Below the pieces are notes generated by a model. The model saw only the letters and a program-made list of their open reading frames with translations. It was not told the origin of the DNA and searched no databases. A program made the translations under genes and the position numbers. This document shows, piece after piece, positions 15,776 to 25,052 of a stretch of DNA of 64,000 nucleotides. The stretch is taken from positions 62,001-126,000 of the forward strand of contig JAEXBS010000047.1 of NCBI GenBank assembly GCA_023393915.1, in the 5' to 3' direction. Within the stretch, counting starts at the first letter, position 1. Every line of letters begins with the position of its first letter. This DNA comes from Bacteroidota bacterium. GTDB taxonomy: Bacteria; Bacteroidota; Bacteroidia; Flavobacteriales; Weeksellaceae.

Positions 15776-16384
15776 ATGATAAAAAATATTATTTTCGATT
15801 TTGGAGGCGTTTTAATGGATTGGAACCCACGATATTACTTTCGTGAGCACTTTCAGGACGACGAAAAAATGGAATATTTTCTTAAAAACATTGCGACCGA
15901 TGAGTGGAACGCAGAGCAAGACCGGGGACGAGAATTACAGGAGGCAACTCAGCTACTTGTAGATAAACATCCGGATTGGGAAAAAGACATCCGCGCCTAT
16001 TATGACAATTGGACCACTATGCTAAGGAGCGATATACCGCAGAATGTTGAAGTTCTTCGAGATTTAGCCCCTACTTCTTACCGTTTATTTGGTCTTACCA
16101 ATTGGTCTGCTGAAACCTTTCCTTACGCCTTAGCCAATTACGAGTTCTTTCAACTTTTTGAAGGTAAAATTGTCGTCTCTGGTGAAGAAAAACTTATTAA
16201 ACCCGATCCTAAAATTTGGGAAGTTCTTTTAGAGCGCTATGAGATAACAGCCCAAGAATCCGTATTTATTGACGACAATCAGAAGAACATTGAAATGGCA
16301 GAAAAATTAGGATTTATAACGGTTCATATGCAAGAGGATACCGATCTTAGAAAAGAACTGCTTAACCTCGGAGTAGAATTTTAA
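15776..16384 (+). CDS. HAD-family hydrolase
   Basis: 202 residues. HAD motif I is IIFDFGGVLMDW, where the second catalytic Asp of DxD is replaced by Gly (D-F-G), as in haloacid-dehalogenase and epoxide-hydrolase N-domain relatives. Motif II is FGLTNWS (Thr/Asn), motif III is the Lys in KLIKPDPKIW, and motif IV is VFIDDNQKN. The cap is the small helical C1 type. Substrate cannot be read. It follows the antiporter by six bases. Confidence 0.85.
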   Translation: MIKNIIFDFGGVLMDWNPRYYFREHFQDDEKMEYFLKNIATDEWNAEQDRGRELQEATQLLVDKHPDWEKDIRAYYDNWTTMLRSDIPQNVEVLRDLAPTSYRLFGLTNWSAETFPYALANYEFFQLFEGKIVVSGEEKLIKPDPKIWEVLLERYEITAQESVFIDDNQKNIEMAEKLGFITVHMQEDTDLRKELLNLGVEF

Positions 16385-16400
16385 GTACGAGTTCCTTTAC

Positions 16401-16419
16401 CTTGAAGTTTTTTTTCAAG
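16401..16419. terminator. weak AT-rich hairpin between convergent genes
   Basis: CTTGAA and TTCAAG form a 6-bp stem around a run of T, between the ends of the HAD gene and the lrp gene. The stem has little G/C, so termination is uncertain. Confidence 0.35.
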
Positions 16420-16425
16420 CAATCT

Positions 16426-16899
16426 TTAGTTTTCGGGATCAAAAGTCAGTTTGGTTTCCATCTTAATAACCGATAGAACTATATTACTGTGGTACTGGCC
16501 GATATTTGGAATATTGGCCACGACCTCAGTCATAAAACGATTGTATTCTTTAATGTTTTTTGCAACTACTTTAATCATATAATCGTAAGTCCCTGATAAA
16601 CTAACGACCTCCAAAACATGAGGCTCATTTTTCAAGGAATCCTCAAACTCTCTCAATTTTGCATTGGACTGCTCTTTTAGCGTTACATTACAATAAGCCA
16701 TAAGTTCAAAACCCGCCTTTTCACCGTTCAAAACGGCCACATACTTTTCAATTACCCCACTGGCTTTCATCGCTTTAATTCTTTCATAAGTAGGAGAAAA
16801 TGAAAGTCCTACTTGCTGAGCGATGTCTTTAACGGAGATTGTCGAGTCCTGTTGAAGAATATTAAGTATGTTTTGATCAATGGAATCCAGTGGTTTCAT
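16426..16899 (-). CDS. Lrp/AsnC-family transcriptional regulator
   Basis: 157 residues: N-terminal AsnC winged helix (LDSIDQNILNILQQDSTISVKDIAQQVGLSFSPTYERIKAMKASGVI, core ISVKDIAQQVGLSFSPTYER) and a C-terminal RAM ligand-binding domain (HVLEVVSLSGTYDYMIKVVAKN). It overlaps the 3' end of argH by 23 bases and is the last gene of the arginine operon. The position suggests that it senses an amino acid linked to the pathway, possibly arginine itself; that is inference. Lrp proteins often bind A/T-rich sites, which the repeats in the operon promoter are. Confidence 0.88.
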   Translation of the reverse strand: MKPLDSIDQNILNILQQDSTISVKDIAQQVGLSFSPTYERIKAMKASGVIEKYVAVLNGEKAGFELMAYCNVTLKEQSNAKLREFEDSLKNEPHVLEVVSLSGTYDYMIKVVAKNIKEYNRFMTEVVANIPNIGQYHSNIVLSVIKMETKLTFDPEN

Positions 16900-18211
16900 T
16901 TTTAAAGTTTTGATACACCTGAAGAAATTCTTTTCTTATTTCCTCGAGGCAAAGATTTCCAATACTTCCTTTATGCGTATGAGAAAGCTCAGTACGATCC
17001 CAATGAAAGGTCCCCTTCTCAATGGATTTTCCTACTATGACATAGGCCTCACGAAAACTATGCCCCTCTTGCATCAAGGTGTTGATTTTTTCAACGCTGA
17101 AAAGATACTCATATTTTTTGTCCTCTAAAACTCCTTCTTTCACATTCATATGTTTAAGCATGTAGGAAAAGAGCTCTAAGCAGTCCTTAAGCTCCTTAAT
17201 ACCTGGAAACAGAATTTCTTTTGTTAATTGATAGTCGCGGTTGTATCCCGTCAATAAATTATGCGTAAGCAAGGTGAGTTCATTGGGCAATGATTGAATT
17301 CTCGAAGCCTTGCCACGAATCAGTTCAAAAACATCGGGGTTCTTTTTATGGGGCATGATACTACTGCCTGTCGTTAGATGGGAAGGAAAAGAGATAAAAC
17401 CAAAATTCTGATTGGAAAAAAGACAAATATCACCCGCTAACTTCCCTATCGTACCTGCAATTGTGTAAAGTGCCATCGCAGTAATTTTTTCTGATTTTCC
17501 GCGAGTCATTTGTGCATAAATAGAATTGATATTCATTCTTTCTAGTCCCAATTCCCTAGTGGTAAAATCTCGATCCAAAGGGAAAGAGGAACCGTAACCG
17601 GCTCCAGAACCAAGAGGGTTTTTAGAGACCACAGAAAATGCCGTACTAAGCATTTCTAAGTCTTCAGAAAGCGACTCAGCGAACGCGCTTAGCCACAGCC
17701 CGATAGAGGAAGGCATACCTATTTGATAATGGGTATAACCCGGAATAAGTACCTTCTTATGCTGCTCGGAAAGCTCTAATAAAGTATCAAAAAGTTCTTT
17801 TGAGAGTTTTGCGATCGCTTTCAGCTCACTGCGAAGGTAAAGTTTAATAGCAAGAGCGACTTGGTCGTTTCGTGAACGTCCGGTATGAATCTTCTTGCCC
17901 GCCTCTCCAAGAGTTTGAGTTAAGTGAAGCTCAATTTGACTATGAATATCTTCAACTCCAGGATCGATGGCTAACTCACCTGCATTGGCCTTATCAAGCA
18001 TTAATTCCAGTTCTTTTACGATTTGATTAAGCTCCAAAGAAGACAAATAACCAATGGATTCAAGCATTTTCACATGAGCTATAGTACCTATTAAATCAAA
18101 GGGAGCCAAAAGAAAATCAAATTCACGGTCTCTTCCGACGGTAAACTTTTCTATTTTTTGCGATAAAGCATCCTCTATTTCTTCTTTACTCCAAAGTTTT
18201 GTTTTCTTCAT
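16877..18211 (-). CDS. argH: argininosuccinate lyase
   Basis: 444 residues, slightly shorter than the usual 455-465. Splits argininosuccinate to arginine and fumarate, the last step. The superfamily signature GSSIMPHKKNPD is at 282-293 with the catalytic Ser, and TGRSRNDQVA is at 110-119. Residue His161 in the TPGYTH-like region (PGYTHYQ) matches the general acid. A 58-base gap with a small hairpin separates it from argE; the other junctions in the operon are tighter. Confidence 0.94.
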   Translation of the reverse strand: MKKTKLWSKEEIEDALSQKIEKFTVGRDREFDFLLAPFDLIGTIAHVKMLESIGYLSSLELNQIVKELELMLDKANAGELAIDPGVEDIHSQIELHLTQTLGEAGKKIHTGRSRNDQVALAIKLYLRSELKAIAKLSKELFDTLLELSEQHKKVLIPGYTHYQIGMPSSIGLWLSAFAESLSEDLEMLSTAFSVVSKNPLGSGAGYGSSFPLDRDFTTRELGLERMNINSIYAQMTRGKSEKITAMALYTIAGTIGKLAGDICLFSNQNFGFISFPSHLTTGSSIMPHKKNPDVFELIRGKASRIQSLPNELTLLTHNLLTGYNRDYQLTKEILFPGIKELKDCLELFSYMLKHMNVKEGVLEDKKYEYLFSVEKINTLMQEGHSFREAYVIVGKSIEKGTFHWDRTELSHTHKGSIGNLCLEEIRKEFLQVYQNFKNETTGFH

Positions 18212-18269
18212 AATTCAATTCTTACTTTTTTCTATTCCATTCCACTAAGAGACTAGGCCTCTTTACTTT

Positions 18270-19337
18270 TTATTTTCCTAATAATAGGGGCTCAAATAGT
18301 TCAATATATTTTTCAATTCCATGAAAGAGTTCTTTTTCGTAAACGTATTCATCCGCACTATGGGATCTTTTTGAATCCCCAATACCTATTTTCACTGATG
18401 GAAACGGCATAAGAGCTTGGTCTGATACCGTTGGCGAACCATAAAGTTTACAACCCATCCGCTTTGCTGATTGAACAATTGGATGCTCCAAATCGATAAA
18501 CGACGCTTGAAGTCGAAGGGATCTGGCTTTCACTTTTGCATTCAGTGAATTTTCCAATAATTCTTGAATTTCTTCATTGGAATACCGTTCGTTAGTTCTT
18601 ACATCAATGGTGAAAACCGTTTGATTGGGAACTACATTGTGGGCAGAACCAGCATTTACACACGTAACAGTAGCTTTCACTTTTCCTAGGACGGGTGAGA
18701 CTTTTTTAAACTCCATCGTACGGACTTTCTCTATTTCTTTGAAGGCATTATAGATGGAATTGTCGTCGTTAGGATGCGCTGCATGGGAAGCTGTTCCCTC
18801 GACCGTGCAATCAAATACAACCAGTCCCTTTTCAGCCGTAGCTAAGTTCATCTCTGTAGGTTCTCCCACAATTGCAAAAGAAATGGGACCTAATTCCGAG
18901 AGAATGCTTTGTATCCCCTCTACACCAGAAATTTCCTCTTCAGCGCTTGCTGCATAAATAAGGTTATAAGCCATTTTCTCCTTATAATAATGCAAGAAAG
19001 TGGCCCAAAGACCAACCAAAGAAGCTCCAGCATCGTTACTTCCCAGTCCGTATATTTTCCCGTCCTTCTCTAAAGCAGAAAAAGGGTCGATGGTATAGGC
19101 TGAATTAGGCCTTACCGTATCGTGATGAGAATTTAATAATACGGTGGGTAAATTGGGATCAAAGTGCAAGTTCTTTGCCCACACATTGTTTGCTTTTCTA
19201 TAAAAAGGAATTCCCGATTCCTTTAAGTACCTTTCAATAAGAAGAGCACTTAACGCTTCCTGCTTGCTGTAGGAAGGAGTTTGAATGAGTTCCTTTAATA
19301 ACGACTTAGCTTTAGCTTTCAGCTCATAAAGTTCCAT
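18270..19337 (-). CDS. argE: M20-family N-acylornithine deacylase
   Basis: 355 residues. Hydrolyses the acyl group from N-acylornithine or N-acylcitrulline. M20 metal ligands are present: His71 and Asp73 in SHHDTV, Asp102 in GSNDAG, the catalytic and ligand Glu pair near 133-134 (AEEE), and a further Glu in GEPTE. In this pathway type carbamoylation happens before deacylation, so the real substrate should be N-acyl-citrulline. It lies one base after argB in transcription order. Confidence 0.9.
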   Translation of the reverse strand: MELYELKAKAKSLLKELIQTPSYSKQEALSALLIERYLKESGIPFYRKANNVWAKNLHFDPNLPTVLLNSHHDTVRPNSAYTIDPFSALEKDGKIYGLGSNDAGASLVGLWATFLHYYKEKMAYNLIYAASAEEEISGVEGIQSILSELGPISFAIVGEPTEMNLATAEKGLVVFDCTVEGTASHAAHPNDDNSIYNAFKEIEKVRTMEFKKVSPVLGKVKATVTCVNAGSAHNVVPNQTVFTIDVRTNERYSNEEIQELLENSLNAKVKARSLRLQASFIDLEHPIVQSAKRMGCKLYGSPTVSDQALMPFPSVKIGIGDSKRSHSADEYVYEKELFHGIEKYIELFEPLLLGK

Positions 19338-19338
19338 A

Positions 19339-20127
19339 TCAATGCAGCTTTAAATGGGTTCCTGGCTCAGCTCCTAAAAAATAATTGCCCAGTTGGCTAC
19401 TGTGAAGAATTCTTGCCTCTTCTACTCCATGATAAAGACCTCTATAGGCCGTGTGGAGCTTTGGAATCATACCATCCGAGACCTGGCCTAAGGTCTTTAA
19501 CTCTAAAAATTTCTGATGTGAAATTTCTTCTAGTAATGAGTTTTCATCCGAGACGTCTTGAAGGACTCCCTTCTTGCCAAAACAGTAAACTAAGTGTACT
19601 TTGTATTCTGAAATTAAAGAGAGTGCGATCTCTAAGGCCAGGGTATCCGCGTTTGTATTTAGAAGTTCATACTCCTCACCTAGAGTAATGGAGGAAACGA
19701 CAGGAAGAATACCTTTCACAATCCATTCTATGAAAAGATTCTCATCCACATCACGGACCTCACCCACCTGACCATAATCAATCGTGGGATGCACTCTCTT
19801 TTTAGCTTGGATACATTGTAAATCGGCGCCCGAAAGACCTAAAGCGAGCTGACCAAAAGAAGAAAGCTTAGCCACTAAGTTTTTATTAATTAATCCTGCA
19901 TACACCATGGTACAAAGCTCAAGAGTTTCTTTCGTGGTAATGCGTCTACCTTCCACTAGTTGCTGTGGAATGCCCAGTTGAGTCGCTAGATCACTCACCT
20001 TTCTGCCGCCTCCATGAACTAAAATCACTTTTTTATCAATTTTTGCTAAGACTTCTAGGCAATCAGAAAGTTCAGTAGGATTCCCCAGGGTTTCACCACC
20101 GATTTTAATAATGTACAAATCTTCCAT
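19339..20127 (-). CDS. argB: N-acylglutamate kinase
   Basis: 262 residues. Phosphorylates N-acylglutamate. The N-terminus has KIGGETL and VHGGGRKVS, the Gly-rich loops of the amino acid kinase fold, then VEGRRITT and, at the C-terminal side, NTNADTLALEIA and SDGMIPKL, which bind ATP. There is no N-terminal extension helix like that of arginine-inhibited hexameric kinases, so direct arginine feedback on this enzyme is less likely. It starts two bases after the carbamoyltransferase stop. Confidence 0.92.
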   Translation of the reverse strand: MEDLYIIKIGGETLGNPTELSDCLEVLAKIDKKVILVHGGGRKVSDLATQLGIPQQLVEGRRITTKETLELCTMVYAGLINKNLVAKLSSFGQLALGLSGADLQCIQAKKRVHPTIDYGQVGEVRDVDENLFIEWIVKGILPVVSSITLGEEYELLNTNADTLALEIALSLISEYKVHLVYCFGKKGVLQDVSDENSLLEEISHQKFLELKTLGQVSDGMIPKLHTAYRGLYHGVEEARILHSSQLGNYFLGAEPGTHLKLH

Positions 20128-20129
20128 AG

Positions 20130-21080
20130 CTATATCGATTGAAGTAAATTCGTAAGTACCGTTTGCATGGACACCGTCCGATTGTAAGCCTGCTGATAGA
20201 TAAGGGAGTTTGCCGAATCCAGAATCACATCACTCATCTCGACATTCCGACGAACCGGAAGGCAGTGCATAAAATAGGTCTCAGGATGGGTCAGCAAATA
20301 ATCTTCCTTCAAAAGCCAATCTTCCTTCACTTCGGGAAGTGTTCCGTACTTGTCGAATGAAGACCAGTTCTTAACGTAGACAAAGTCTGCCTCTTCTAGA
20401 GTTGCACTTTGATCATGAAACACTGGAGCTGCACCCGTGAATTCTTTACTCAGATCGTATCCTTTGGGATTCGCTATAGAAAAATCCACCTCTGCGCGGT
20501 TCATCCACTCGGCAAAGGAATTTGCAACACATTGCGGAAGCGCCTTATGATGCGGAGCCCAAGAGAGCACGACTTTAGGTTTACGCTTTTGCTTCCAGGT
20601 CTCTTTGATGGTAATTAGGTCAGCGAAACTTTGAAGTGGATGCAAGGTTGCTGATTCTAAGGAAATCACCGGCACCTCAGCGTACTGGATAAAGGACTTT
20701 AAAACGGTTTCATTATAATCATAATCCCGGTCCTGTAATAGCGGAAACGCTCGTAGCCCGATGATGTCACAGTATTGGCTTAGAACTTTTGCCGCTTCTT
20801 TAACATGTTCACTGGTAGATCCATCCATTACAGCTCCCTTTTCAAATTCCCACGTCCAAGAATCGCTTCCTGCATTGATTATTTGCACTTGCATTCCTAG
20901 ATTGGATGCCGCCTTATGACTGCTCATGCGTGTTCTTAGACTAGGATTTAAGAAAACAAGACCAATGGTTTTGTTCTTCCCTAAGCTCGGCGAGGAGAAT
21001 AGGTCTTTTTTTATTTCTAAAGCTTGATTTAGTAATAGATCTAAATCTTGAATATCGTTTATTGATGTGAAATTTTTCAT
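20130..21080 (-). CDS. argF': N-succinyl (or N-acetyl) ornithine carbamoyltransferase
   Basis: 316 residues. Transfers a carbamoyl group to N-acylornithine. The carbamoyl-phosphate loop is SLRTR at 47-51 in place of the STRT of ordinary OTCase, which marks the AOTC/SOTC branch; HPLQS and HCLP are also present. The acyl-group selecting position, Pro90 in the Bacteroides fragilis succinyl enzyme and Glu92 in the Xanthomonas acetyl enzyme, is Ser90 here (MDGSTSEH). The lack of Glu favours N-succinylornithine. It overlaps argD by four bases. Confidence 0.92.
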   Translation of the reverse strand: MKNFTSINDIQDLDLLLNQALEIKKDLFSSPSLGKNKTIGLVFLNPSLRTRMSSHKAASNLGMQVQIINAGSDSWTWEFEKGAVMDGSTSEHVKEAAKVLSQYCDIIGLRAFPLLQDRDYDYNETVLKSFIQYAEVPVISLESATLHPLQSFADLITIKETWKQKRKPKVVLSWAPHHKALPQCVANSFAEWMNRAEVDFSIANPKGYDLSKEFTGAAPVFHDQSATLEEADFVYVKNWSSFDKYGTLPEVKEDWLLKEDYLLTHPETYFMHCLPVRRNVEMSDVILDSANSLIYQQAYNRTVSMQTVLTNLLQSI

Positions 21081-22213
21081 GAGGATAGTATATCTTTTAA
21101 GGCATTAAGAAATTGATCAATTTCTTCTTTACTAATAGTAAGTGGAGGTAAGAGTCGAAGCGTAAAGGGACTCGAAGCGCTTCCTACAAGAATTCGGTGC
21201 TTTTCCCTTAACCTCTTTGAAACTTCTTTTGCCTCTATTTTAAGGTCGATCCCAATCATAAGTCCTTTTCCACGTACTTCTAAAATCTCAGGAAACTTTT
21301 TTAGTTCTTCTAATAAATACCTTCCTTTCTCAGCAGATTCTGCCACCAGATTTTCTTTTTCAATAACCTCCAACACAGCAATAGCAGCTGCGCAAGCTAA
21401 GGGGCTTCCACCAAAAGTGGTTCCCAGCATTTTATGTCGGGCTGGCATTTCTGGACTAAAAAGTACTCCACCCACAGGAAATCCATTGGCCATACCTTTG
21501 GCAACGGTAATAATATCCGGCTTTACACCAAAATATTGGTGGGCAAAAAACCTCCCACTTCTAGCGTACCCACTTTGGATTTCATCTGCTATGAAAAGCA
21601 CATTATTCTCTTTACATAAGCCTGCAAGTGCATTTAAAAACTCTTGCGAGGGTATTTGAATTCCACCAATTCCCTGGATTCCTTCTATAATTACTCCCGC
21701 AAGATCTTCTTTATGCGTGGCAAATAGCTCCGTAAGTGTATTTGTATCGTTCCAAGGACAGAATATAAAATGATCACTCTCATTTACTGGCGCAATAATA
21801 GAGGGATCATCCGTAGCGGCCACGGCCGCAGAGGTTCTTCCATGGAATGCTCCCGAAAAAGTAATAAACTTCTTCTTTCCCGTTTTAAAAGAAGCAATTT
21901 TCAATGCATTTTCGTTTGCTTCGGCTCCGGAATTACAAAGGAAAAGAGCATAATCCTCGTAATGGGAGAGTTTTCCCAATTTTTCAGCAAGCTCACTTTG
22001 TAAAGGTGAGATTACGGAATTGGAATAAAATCCAATTTTATCGATCTGGTCCTTAATTCTCTCTTTATAATGAGGATGGGAATGCCCTATAGAAATCACG
22101 GCATGACCTCCATAAAAATCAAGGTACTCGCTTCCATCTGTGTCCCAAAGTGTGCAGTTTTGAGCTCTTTCAATGGTTAAAGGTAAAAGCGGATATACAT
22201 CAAAAAGTTTCAT
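21077..22213 (-). CDS. argD: N-acylornithine aminotransferase
   Basis: 378 residues, fold type I PLP enzyme. Transfers the amino group of glutamate to N-acylglutamate semialdehyde. SGAEAN (95-100) binds the cofactor phosphate, IADEIQSGYARSG contains the Asp that holds the pyridine nitrogen, and Lys239 in TVAKGMANGFP is the Schiff-base lysine. The operon context makes arginine synthesis the clear role, though class-III aminotransferases can also serve lysine synthesis. Confidence 0.92.
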   Translation of the reverse strand: MKLFDVYPLLPLTIERAQNCTLWDTDGSEYLDFYGGHAVISIGHSHPHYKERIKDQIDKIGFYSNSVISPLQSELAEKLGKLSHYEDYALFLCNSGAEANENALKIASFKTGKKKFITFSGAFHGRTSAAVAATDDPSIIAPVNESDHFIFCPWNDTNTLTELFATHKEDLAGVIIEGIQGIGGIQIPSQEFLNALAGLCKENNVLFIADEIQSGYARSGRFFAHQYFGVKPDIITVAKGMANGFPVGGVLFSPEMPARHKMLGTTFGGSPLACAAAIAVLEVIEKENLVAESAEKGRYLLEELKKFPEILEVRGKGLMIGIDLKIEAKEVSKRLREKHRILVGSASSPFTLRLLPPLTISKEEIDQFLNALKDILSS

Positions 22214-22259
22214 ATGAGTATTATTGTGTTATAGTTGTGGATGCATTTACTACCTCCTG

Positions 22260-23240
22260 TTAGTAAACCGTAGCTTTTAATCTAAGGCCTACAGTGGGAT
22301 CTAGTCCAAACATGAGATTCATGTTCTGAACAGCCTGTCCACTAGCTCCTTTTAATAGGTTATCAAGGGCTACATGGACGGCTAGTTGATCTTCCAGCAT
22401 TTCCACTTGAATTAATGCTTTATTCGTTCCAACAACTTGCTTCAAATCAATAGAATTAGTTGAAAAATGAACAAAGGGGGACTCTTCATAAGCCTCTAAA
22501 TAAAGGCGCTGAACTTCCTTAAAGCTCAACTTGGTTTTCCCTAAGAGCGTAACGAAAATTCCGCGAGTAAAATCACCTCTCCAAGGAACAAAGTGGATTT
22601 TAGTTCCCTGATTGTTCTTTACAGTTAAATGCTTCTGGATTTCATCCAAATGCTGATGAGTAAATGTTTTATAGGCGGAGATATTGTTACTTCTCCAACT
22701 AAATTGTGTTGTGGAAACTAAAGACTTACCTGCTCCCGTTGATCCCGTGATCCCTACACAATGGACTTCTTCTACCGGTTCTGCCCCAGCAATAGGATTC
22801 AAACCTAATTGAATAGCAGTGGCGAAGCAACCTGGGTTGGCTAAGTAATCTGAGTTTTTAATTTCTTCGCTGTTCCATTCACAAAGCCCATAAACAAATT
22901 CAGAACCGTTCCAATTTCCCTCTAATCTAAAATCATTTCCTAAATCAATTATTTTAGTCGTGGGTAAAATCTGATCCTTATTAACCTCTAACCACTCTTT
23001 ACTTTTACCATGAGGAAGGCAAAGAAAAATAACCTCACAAGGTCTAATTTCCTGCTCAAAACTAAGATCGGTCTCTCCTAAGAGATCGTGGTGAACTTCC
23101 CATACAAAAGTACCGGGGAGCGAAGAGGAGTAAAGAAATGAGACTTCCACCTCGGGATGCAGTAAGAGGAGTCTGAGCAGTTCTCCTCCCGTCATTCCAC
23201 TTGCCCCTACAATACCTGCTTTGATTTTATCACTTCCCAT
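22260..23240 (-). CDS. argC: N-acyl-gamma-glutamyl-phosphate reductase
   Basis: 326 residues. Reduces N-acylglutamyl phosphate to the semialdehyde with NADPH. The nucleotide motif is VGASGMTGGELLRLL near 11-25, and the active-site Cys138 lies in ANPGCFATA. The C-terminal GAPDH-like domain contains the catalytic His in VPWRGDFTRGIF. It overlaps the end of argG by 11 bases. Confidence 0.94.
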   Translation of the reverse strand: MGSDKIKAGIVGASGMTGGELLRLLLLHPEVEVSFLYSSSLPGTFVWEVHHDLLGETDLSFEQEIRPCEVIFLCLPHGKSKEWLEVNKDQILPTTKIIDLGNDFRLEGNWNGSEFVYGLCEWNSEEIKNSDYLANPGCFATAIQLGLNPIAGAEPVEEVHCVGITGSTGAGKSLVSTTQFSWRSNNISAYKTFTHQHLDEIQKHLTVKNNQGTKIHFVPWRGDFTRGIFVTLLGKTKLSFKEVQRLYLEAYEESPFVHFSTNSIDLKQVVGTNKALIQVEMLEDQLAVHVALDNLLKGASGQAVQNMNLMFGLDPTVGLRLKATVY

Positions 23241-24423
23241 CGTTATGAACTTTATGATATATGCTTAAAGCATTTGAATAGATTTTAGAAAAACCTTTCA
23301 CGTCCTGCGCACTCCAACCCAAATTCATCTCTCCATAAGACCCAAACTCAGAAGACATTAAATCGTTCTTAGAACGAACACCCAATAGAGTAAAATAATT
23401 AGGAAATAGGTGTACTTCTACCTCACCACTCACCTTCTCTTGTGTACTTTCAAAGAAGTTTTCTATGTCTTTCATAACGGGGTCTAAAACTTGTCCATCA
23501 TGCAATAAATTGGCATACTGCAGACTTAATTGGTCTTTGAATAGGAGCTGATTTTTAGTCAAGGTATGTTTTTCGAGTAAATGATGAGCTTTGATTAAAA
23601 TAAGTGGTGCTGCTGCTTCAAAACTTACACGTCCTTTGATTCCAATAATCGTATCTCCAACATGGGTATCACGTCCAATTCCATACGGAGCTGCTAGTTC
23701 TTGTAAATACTCAATGGCCTTAAATGAACTTTGGAATTTCTTTCCATTGATTGACTTAATCTCTCCTTTTTCAAAACCTAGAGTAACGCGCTCCGAAAAA
23801 TCCTTAGTGGCTTTTGTTGGATAAGCGGACTCCGGTAAAGACTCATGAGAAGTTAATGTCTCCCGCCCTCCGATAGAGGTTCCCCAAATTCCTTTATTTA
23901 TGGAATATTGTGAAGCCTGAAAATCAATCTCTACCCCATGTTCTTGTAAAAAGGCAATTTCTTCATTACGACTCAACTTCAAATCGCGGATAGGAGTAAT
24001 AATCGGTGTATTAGGAAGCAAAATATGAAATATACTATCGAAACGAACCTGATCGTTTCCCGCTCCTGTACTTCCATGTGCAAGGTAATTCGCTCCAATT
24101 TTCTTGGCGTACTTAGCAGTGGCTGCGGCTTGAAAAACACGCTCAGAACTTACCGAGAGTGGATAAGTATTGTTTTTTAAAACGTTTCCAAAAATTAGAT
24201 ATTTCAAGCAATTTTCATAATAAGACTCTTCCTCTTGAATCACCTCAAACGACGCTGCACCTAGCACAAGAGCTCTTTTTCTTGTGTGCTCTATTTCTTC
24301 ATTAGTAAATCCTCCTAAATTAACTAGCGCAGCATGCACTTCTAATCCTTTTACCTTTGACAAATAAACAGCACAGAAAGAGGTATCTAGTCCTCCACTG
24401 TATGCTAAAACTACTTTTTCCAT
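23230..24423 (-). CDS. argG: argininosuccinate synthase
   Basis: 397 residues, usual length. Joins citrulline and aspartate with ATP. The PP-loop is YSGGLDTS at residues 8-15, and AHGSTGAGNDQVRF follows, the citrulline/aspartate region. It overlaps the preceding GNAT gene by 13 bases, so the two are translationally coupled. Confidence 0.95.
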   Translation of the reverse strand: MEKVVLAYSGGLDTSFCAVYLSKVKGLEVHAALVNLGGFTNEEIEHTRKRALVLGAASFEVIQEEESYYENCLKYLIFGNVLKNNTYPLSVSSERVFQAAATAKYAKKIGANYLAHGSTGAGNDQVRFDSIFHILLPNTPIITPIRDLKLSRNEEIAFLQEHGVEIDFQASQYSINKGIWGTSIGGRETLTSHESLPESAYPTKATKDFSERVTLGFEKGEIKSINGKKFQSSFKAIEYLQELAAPYGIGRDTHVGDTIIGIKGRVSFEAAAPLILIKAHHLLEKHTLTKNQLLFKDQLSLQYANLLHDGQVLDPVMKDIENFFESTQEKVSGEVEVHLFPNYFTLLGVRSKNDLMSSEFGSYGEMNLGWSAQDVKGFSKIYSNALSIYHKVHNDGK

Positions 24424-25049
24424 ACCAGTTCTTTTATTTTTTTAACGGAAGAAAACACTTTGCGCTGCTCCATTGATTCCGTTACTACTTCTACTTTCTT
24501 CTTTTCAATCTTTTCTCCCGTGTAAAGCATCGCTGTACACAGGCAATTCTTCCCTTCTTTACTCACTAAAATGGAGTAATTAACACAGCTTTTGCAACCA
24601 CTCCAAAACACTTCATCTTGCGTTAGTTCGCTGTAGGTAACTGGAGTATAACCTAAATCGCTATTAATTTTCATTACGGCTAAACCAGTGGTGAGACCAA
24701 AGAGCTTAGCTCCTGGATACTTTTGACGGGAATACTCAAAAGTTTTCTCTTTGATTCTTTTCGAAATACCGACTTTCCTGAATTTTTTCTTAACAATTAA
24801 ACCTGAGTTTGCCACGTAGGTTTTATTACTCCAGGTCTCGATATAACAGAATCCAGCCCACTCCCCTTCATTAGACAAAGCAATGACGGCTTTCTGTTCA
24901 CGAATTTTTTCCTCTAAATATTCTGCGGTACGACGAGCAATGCCGGTACCACGTTCCTTCGCGGACTCTTCAATCTCATGAAGAATCTGAGGAATGTAAA
25001 TAAGGTGCTCTTCGGTAGCGACCATCACCTCAAATTGCAATTCTTTCAT
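24411..25049 (-). CDS. GNAT-family acyltransferase opening the arginine operon; candidate glutamate N-acyltransferase
   Basis: 212 residues. A GNAT core spans about 1-140 with an acyl-CoA loop FRKVGISKRIKEK (residues 90-102). The C-terminal tail carries four cysteines as C-x2-C (152, 155) and C-x-C (169, 171), a pattern that suggests a bound metal or iron-sulfur cluster; this is unusual for GNAT enzymes. The operon has every arginine gene except one for the first step, and no argJ or classical argA is present, so this enzyme is the obvious candidate to make N-succinyl- or N-acetylglutamate. That assignment is inference from context. It is the first gene after the operon promoter. Confidence 0.75.
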   Translation of the reverse strand: MKELQFEVMVATEEHLIYIPQILHEIEESAKERGTGIARRTAEYLEEKIREQKAVIALSNEGEWAGFCYIETWSNKTYVANSGLIVKKKFRKVGISKRIKEKTFEYSRQKYPGAKLFGLTTGLAVMKINSDLGYTPVTYSELTQDEVFWSGCKSCVNYSILVSKEGKNCLCTAMLYTGEKIEKKKVEVVTESMEQRKVFSSVKKIKELVWKK

Positions 25050-25052
25050 TAT

